This document shows, one piece after another, positions 60,015-64,000 of a stretch of 64,000 nucleotides of DNA. Under the pieces are notes generated by a model that saw nothing but the letters and a program-made list of their open reading frames with translations, made no database searches and had not been told where the DNA came from. A program made the position numbers and the translations under genes. The DNA comes from Nocardioides sp. REDSEA-S33_B3 (lineage in GTDB: Bacteria; Actinomycetota; Actinomycetes; Propionibacteriales; Nocardioidaceae): positions 1-64,000 of the forward strand of contig LUPK01000040.1 of the NCBI GenBank assembly GCA_001627335.1, read 5' to 3'. Position 1 is the first letter of the stretch; each line of letters opens with the position of its first letter.

Positions 60015-61673
60015 TCAGTCCACCAGCGGCTCGAGGTCGAAGCGGCCGTCGAGGTCGCGCAGCGCGGGGCCGACCTTGCGCCACCAGCGCACGACCGAGG
60101 CCTCGGGATGGCCCTGGGTCTCCAGCGGCGTGGGCAGGTGCTCGGGTGCCTGCAGCCCGGTCGCGGCGAGAGCCGCCCGGCGGACGGCCGAGTGCGCACT
60201 GTCCATGCACCGGCGTACGACGCCGTGGTGCTCCTCGCGGAGCCCGGTCGCCGAGCGCGCGAGGCTCATCAGCGCCCTTCGTTGGGTCCAGGGGTGGTCG
60301 GTGTCGGCCAGGGCGACGACGTCGCTGCGGCGGGTGCCGTGCCCGATCATCCACAGGGCGTCCCAGGCGCGCTCGCCGAGGAGCTCGCGGTCGGAGCCGG
60401 CCAGGGAGAGGAAGCAGTCGGCGACGGCGGGTGCGTAGGGGGACAGGCCCAGCACCTGGCCGGCCAGGCGGCGCCGGTTGCCGCTGGCGTGGAAGAGCGA
60501 CTCGCGGACGAGGCGGTCGAGCAGCTGGTCGGGCTCGGAGCGGTAGACGGCGGGCGTCATCTGTTGTGCCTGCGTGGAGACCTGACGGCTGATGCTGCGA
60601 CTGGCCTCGCGCACGGCGAGGTCGTGGGTCTCGCGGGTCTGCAGGATGCGCGTCCGCAGCGGACCGTCCTTGAGCGTGCCGGTCACGCGGGTGAACGAGT
60701 CGTCAGGCAGGTGGGTGAGCAGGTCGAGCAGGTCGGCGCTGCGCTTGGCGCTGGGGGTCACCAAGCCTCGGATGGCATGTTGCTCGATGAGGGCGAGGTG
60801 GGCGGGGCCGATGTGGCCGCGCGCGAGCTTGGCGGCGGCGACCTGGATGGCGCCGCGGGAGAGCTGCCCGCTGGGCGCGTCGAGCAGGCGGCACACCAGC
60901 TTGCTGGCGGCGGGGTCCTCGAGTTGCTGGAGGACGGTGAGCATGGGGAAGACGACCTGGACATCGGGGTCGGTCAGCCAGGCACCGAGGGCCATCAGCA
61001 CGTGGCGCTGCGCCACCGGGTGGGTGACCAGCGTGCTGAGCGCCTCGAAGCGGCGCAGCTGGTCGACGCCGTTGGTTCGCGCGAGCTCCTGCACGAGCCG
61101 TTCGCAGACGATCGACCAGGTGCGGTTGGAGAGCAGCACGAGCTCGAACCGCTCGAGCTCGGTGGCGAGCCGCAGCCAGTCTCCGCCGGTGAGGTGGTCG
61201 TCCCTGTCGGTGGCCCGGTCGACGAGGTCGGACAGCATCACGTCGGGGGAACGGTGCTCGTGGGCTGCGAAGGAGACGTGCTCCGGCGGCTTCGCCGAGG
61301 CCTCGCAGTCGCGGACGAGTTGTCGGTTGGCCGCGACGAGGGCGCCCTCGGGCAGGCCGAGGACGGTCTCGTAGCCGCGCAGTGCACGGAACGACACCGC
61401 GTGCTGGCCTGACTCCCAGCGGCTCACCCGGCTGCTGTCGGCGTTGATTCCTGCGTCGTTGAGCGCGTCGACGAAGGTCGCGCGATCGGCGTACGCCGGC
61501 TCGGCCCCGAGTGAGCGTGACGTGACCAACAACCACGCGGTGCGTGCCCAGGGGTCGTAGTACCCCCCGGCCATCGGCGATTCATCGTCGGGCATGCGTG
61601 GCGGACGTCCGCGGCGAGGCTTCGGGACGCCGACGGCCCGAGCGGAACCGTCCTTCGGCGTATCAGCGCTCAA
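60015..61673 (-). CDS. AT-hook/XRE regulator with long helical-repeat domain
   Basis: Protein of 552 residues that I cannot match to a named family. Residues 18-26 (KPRRGRPPR) are an AT-hook-like minor-groove binder. Residues about 65-110 resemble an XRE helix-turn-helix (FVDALNDAGINADSSRVSRWESG, then LRGYETVLGLPEGALVAA). The remaining ~430 residues are amphipathic helices with HEAT/ARM-like spacing (ALMALGAWL, LVCRLLDAPSG, RRALMSLARSATG, VRRAALAATG). The TTG start is supported by AAGGAG six bases before it. It is divergent from the large surface protein and lies next to an AT-rich promoter with repeated CACAGTWA boxes. Confidence 0.75.
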   Translation of the reverse strand: MSADTPKDGSARAVGVPKPRRGRPPRMPDDESPMAGGYYDPWARTAWLLVTSRSLGAEPAYADRATFVDALNDAGINADSSRVSRWESGQHAVSFRALRGYETVLGLPEGALVAANRQLVRDCEASAKPPEHVSFAAHEHRSPDVMLSDLVDRATDRDDHLTGGDWLRLATELERFELVLLSNRTWSIVCERLVQELARTNGVDQLRRFEALSTLVTHPVAQRHVLMALGAWLTDPDVQVVFPMLTVLQQLEDPAASKLVCRLLDAPSGQLSRGAIQVAAAKLARGHIGPAHLALIEQHAIRGLVTPSAKRSADLLDLLTHLPDDSFTRVTGTLKDGPLRTRILQTRETHDLAVREASRSISRQVSTQAQQMTPAVYRSEPDQLLDRLVRESLFHASGNRRRLAGQVLGLSPYAPAVADCFLSLAGSDRELLGERAWDALWMIGHGTRRSDVVALADTDHPWTQRRALMSLARSATGLREEHHGVVRRCMDSAHSAVRRAALAATGLQAPEHLPTPLETQGHPEASVVRWWRKVGPALRDLDGRFDLEPLVD

Positions 61674-61719
61674 CTACTGCTCCTTGGTCGACCCGAGTCG
61701 CCTTGGGGATGGGGGGAGG

Positions 61720-61810
61720 CACAGTAACGAGTGACCTCGGCCACAGTTATTGCATGACAAAAAGTAAAGAACATTAAAGCCGCAATGCAAGTCTCAGGAT
61801 CTTTACTGTG
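61720..61810 (+). promoter_or_regulatory. AT-rich promoter with repeated CACAGTWA boxes
   Basis: CACAGTAA (61720-61727) and CACAGTTA (61742-61749) are 22 bases apart in the same orientation; TTACTGTG (61803-61810) is the inverted copy. Between them TTGCAT (61750-61755), 17 bases and ATTAAA (61773-61778) form a promoter for the surface gene, and TTGCAT is mirrored by ATGCAA at 61785-61790. The stretch is by far the most AT-rich of the region. The leader to the ATG is then about 140 bases, with little else recognisable apart from GC-rich hairpins. Confidence 0.55.
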
Positions 61811-61922
61811 CCGCTCGTCCAGACAGGTGCTTAGTGGGCCTGCCCTGGGTCCTGGCCTCGGGGCCGGGTGGTCCGTTCTGTGTCGGGCCAGTCCTAACAA
61901 CCTTCAGAAGGGTTCAATCTTC

Positions 61923-64000
61923 ATGAACAGCAGCGGCATCAAGCGGGGTCTGGCCACCACGGCCGTCTCCGCTCTCGCGGTAGCGGGCATCCCGTTCATC
62001 GCTTCCTCGGCTCACGCCGACTCGCTCGCGGAGCAGGCTGCGGCGGCCGACTCGGTCGTCCTCCAGACCCCCGCGGCCATCGGCTCCGTCAAGAACGACG
62101 GCGTGGAGAGCACCATCCACATGGTTGCCACCGCCGGTGCGGACGTGCAGCAGGTTCGCTTCCAGTACCTGAGCGGCGCGACCTGGGTCACCATCGCCAC
62201 GGTTTCGCGCACCGCTGGTGCCTTCTCGACCGAGTGGGCTCCGCCGGTCGCCACGTACAACACGCCCGTCAACGTGCGCGCCGTCGCCCTCGGCTCCGTC
62301 GGCACCGAGATCGGCACCCCCGACGCGAACCTCATCCAGGTTTCCGCCAACGCGGACTCGGTGGACATCGCCTACACCCCCGGCGCCACGGTCGGCGTCT
62401 TCGAGCAGCCCTACGCGACCGAGGGTGAGGACGCCACGCTCGGCGCTGTCTCCGGCACCACCTCGGACCTGACGGCCAACCCGGACCTGACCTTCTCCTC
62501 CCCCAGTGGCACTGGTGCTACGACCCAGGAGGACGTCGCCGGGACGGTCGCCAACGGCGCCACCAGCCGCAGCTACTCGGCCCCGGTCGACTTCAGCGGG
62601 TACACCTTCGACACCACTGCTCCGGTGGTCAACGAGGCCCTCATCGTCGCGACCGCCGAGGGCGACGACGCTGAGCCGGTCAACATCTACAAGCAGACCA
62701 TCAGCAACGTCTCTGTTGCTGCCAAGAACCCCACGGTTCAGGGCGCCGCGACGACCGACATCACCGTGACCGTGCTCGACCAGAACGGGAACCCCGTCGT
62801 GGGTGCTCAGGTCGTCGGCGAGGACGCGCCGGTCAACAGCATCGAGTACACCAACTCCAAGGGTGAGGCCACCTTCACCGGCGCCACCGGCTCCGCTCAG
62901 GGCAGCACCTACGACTTCTACGTCAACACCACCGACGTCGACGCCTACGAGAACGGCACCGACTTCCGTCGCTCCGTGACCGTCGGCAGCTACACCCCGG
63001 CCGCGGCGTCGATCACCCCGTCCTCGAAGGACGGACTCGCCTTCGACGTGGACGAGAACACCAACGGCGACCTCCGCGTCAAGGTCGTGGACCAGAACGG
63101 CAACGCGCTGAGCGGCCAGGTCGTCCAGTACTCGCTGGCCGTCGACCTGTTCCCGACCACGGCGGTCCCGAACCCGACCAACCCGGCCGCGACCACGGGT
63201 GCGGTCACCACGGGTGCCGATGGCTTCGCCAACATCCCGTTCACCGACAAGGGCGACGGTGAGTACACGCTGTCGACCTACATCAACCGTGACGGCACGC
63301 CGGGTCAGGGCGCTGGCGACCTCTCCGGCACCGACCTGGTCTTCAAGGCCGGCGACGCCGAGCTCGAGTTCGCCGACCCCGAGGTCGCGCCCGCGGGTAC
63401 CACTGCCACCTTCGACGCCACCTTGGCGCTCATCGATGGCACCCCGCTGGCCGGGCGCGCTGTGCGCTTCACCTACGCCCCCAACGGCGATGACGTCGTT
63501 GTTGCGGCTGAGGCGGCGCAGCCCGACGGCACCACGCGTGTCAGCAACACCATCGCCGACGGTACGACCGACGCCGACGGTGTCGCGAGCGTGGCGCTCT
63601 CTGACCCGGCCAACACGCCGGCTCGGTCGGAGCTCGACGGTGAGCTTGACGCCCAGTCGATCGCCAACACGATCGGCAACGCCAACGCGAACGCCACTGC
63701 GATCGAGGTGGACTTCGTGACCGGTGACATCGCGGGCACGCCGTCCGTGACCATTACGCCGAACAACGCCACGGGTACCCCGGGTGAGGTGACGTCGGGC
63801 ACCGTTCTGGTGACCGAGGACAACCCGAACACCCCGGCGGTCGAGGTCACCCCGGTGGCCGACACCCTCATCACCCTGACGGTGGATGGGGACGCCTTCT
63901 TCACCACCATGAACGGCGAGCCCGCCAACCCGGCGGCCGGTGACCTGCAGGGCGACCTGGTCGAGCGTGGTCAGGAGATCACCCTCGTCACGAACAACCT
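61923..64000 (+). CDS. Large secreted Ig-like surface protein, 5' part
   Basis: The frame is open from ATG 61923 to the window end, at least 692 residues. A signal peptide (KRGLATTAVSALAVAGIPFI) is cut after residue 32 (SSAHA). The mature part is Thr/Val/Ala/Asp-rich, with few Lys/Arg and nearly no Cys. It has recurring beta-sandwich units resembling bacterial Ig-like (Big-1/invasin) modules: ITVTVLDQNGNPVVGAQV with KGEATFTG, LRVKVVDQNGNALSGQVV with ADGFANIPF, and ADGVASVALSD. It is probably wall- or S-layer-associated; the anchor lies outside the window. Codon use is less GC-extreme than the neighbours. Confidence 0.85.
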   Translation, partial: MNSSGIKRGLATTAVSALAVAGIPFIASSAHADSLAEQAAAADSVVLQTPAAIGSVKNDGVESTIHMVATAGADVQQVRFQYLSGATWVTIATVSRTAGAFSTEWAPPVATYNTPVNVRAVALGSVGTEIGTPDANLIQVSANADSVDIAYTPGATVGVFEQPYATEGEDATLGAVSGTTSDLTANPDLTFSSPSGTGATTQEDVAGTVANGATSRSYSAPVDFSGYTFDTTAPVVNEALIVATAEGDDAEPVNIYKQTISNVSVAAKNPTVQGAATTDITVTVLDQNGNPVVGAQVVGEDAPVNSIEYTNSKGEATFTGATGSAQGSTYDFYVNTTDVDAYENGTDFRRSVTVGSYTPAAASITPSSKDGLAFDVDENTNGDLRVKVVDQNGNALSGQVVQYSLAVDLFPTTAVPNPTNPAATTGAVTTGADGFANIPFTDKGDGEYTLSTYINRDGTPGQGAGDLSGTDLVFKAGDAELEFADPEVAPAGTTATFDATLALIDGTPLAGRAVRFTYAPNGDDVVVAAEAAQPDGTTRVSNTIADGTTDADGVASVALSDPANTPARSELDGELDAQSIANTIGNANANATAIEVDFVTGDIAGTPSVTITPNNATGTPGEVTSGTVLVTEDNPNTPAVEVTPVADTLITLTVDGDAFFTTMNGEPANPAAGDLQGDLVERGQEITLVTNN

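Overview
The window is very GC-rich, has overlapping stop/start codons throughout, many GTG starts and many leaderless-looking promoters. Its gene content (MsiK-type sugar ATPase, DUF1707, DUF4245, RpiR-controlled purine catabolism, actinobacterial thi operon) points to an actinomycete chromosome, most likely Nocardioides or a close relative in the Nocardioidaceae. The genus is inferred from gene style, not from a search. No rRNA, tRNA, CRISPR array or intact insertion sequence was seen.

Layout. 0.1-10.6 kb: a PIN-PhoH ATPase, a secreted transglycosylase-like wall protein, class II fumarase (fumC), a nonsense-interrupted remnant of an O-antigen-ligase-like membrane protein, a TetR/membrane-protein pair, and a class I Fe-S fumarase. 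10.7-16.4 kb: a TPP riboswitch followed by seven overlapping thiamine genes (thiE-thiO-thiS-thiG-tenI-like-thiD-thiC). 16.4-20.2 kb: a DUF1707 protein, the sugar-ABC ATPase gene msiK behind a LacI-type operator and a structured leader, and two hydrolases. 20.4-24.3 kb: a molybdate operon (HTH-Mop regulator, modA, modB, modC) whose last gene is coupled to glpX. 24.3-32.3 kb: housekeeping genes (xseA/xseB, ispH, yciO-like, rmuC, xth, ychF) and a secreted metzincin protease.

32.3-36.6 kb is accessory: a lower-GC gene of unknown function, two toxin-antitoxin pairs, a membrane hydroxylase and a 68-bp palindrome. 36.6-41.4 kb carries a large hybrid histidine kinase, a CsoR-family repressor with a CstR-like ligand set, a secreted SGNH hydrolase and a DUF1275 membrane protein.

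41.4-58.5 kb is a purine/ureide catabolism island. A nitrate/taurine-type ABC importer is followed by a long opposing operon for guanine -> xanthine -> urate -> 5-hydroxyisourate -> OHCU -> allantoin -> allantoate -> ureidoglycine -> glycine plus oxalurate. Upstream, a separate two-gene unit encodes an acetamidase/formamidase and an HpxZ-HpxY-like fusion that I propose handles the oxalurate. The importer and catabolic promoters share TGAAAC boxes. The xanthine dehydrogenase needs molybdenum, which the modABC operon would supply.

58.6-64 kb: a DUF421 membrane protein, a TesB-like thioesterase, an AT-hook/XRE/alpha-helical-repeat regulator, and, divergently across an AT-rich region with repeated CACAGTWA boxes, the start of a large secreted Ig-like surface protein that runs off the window.
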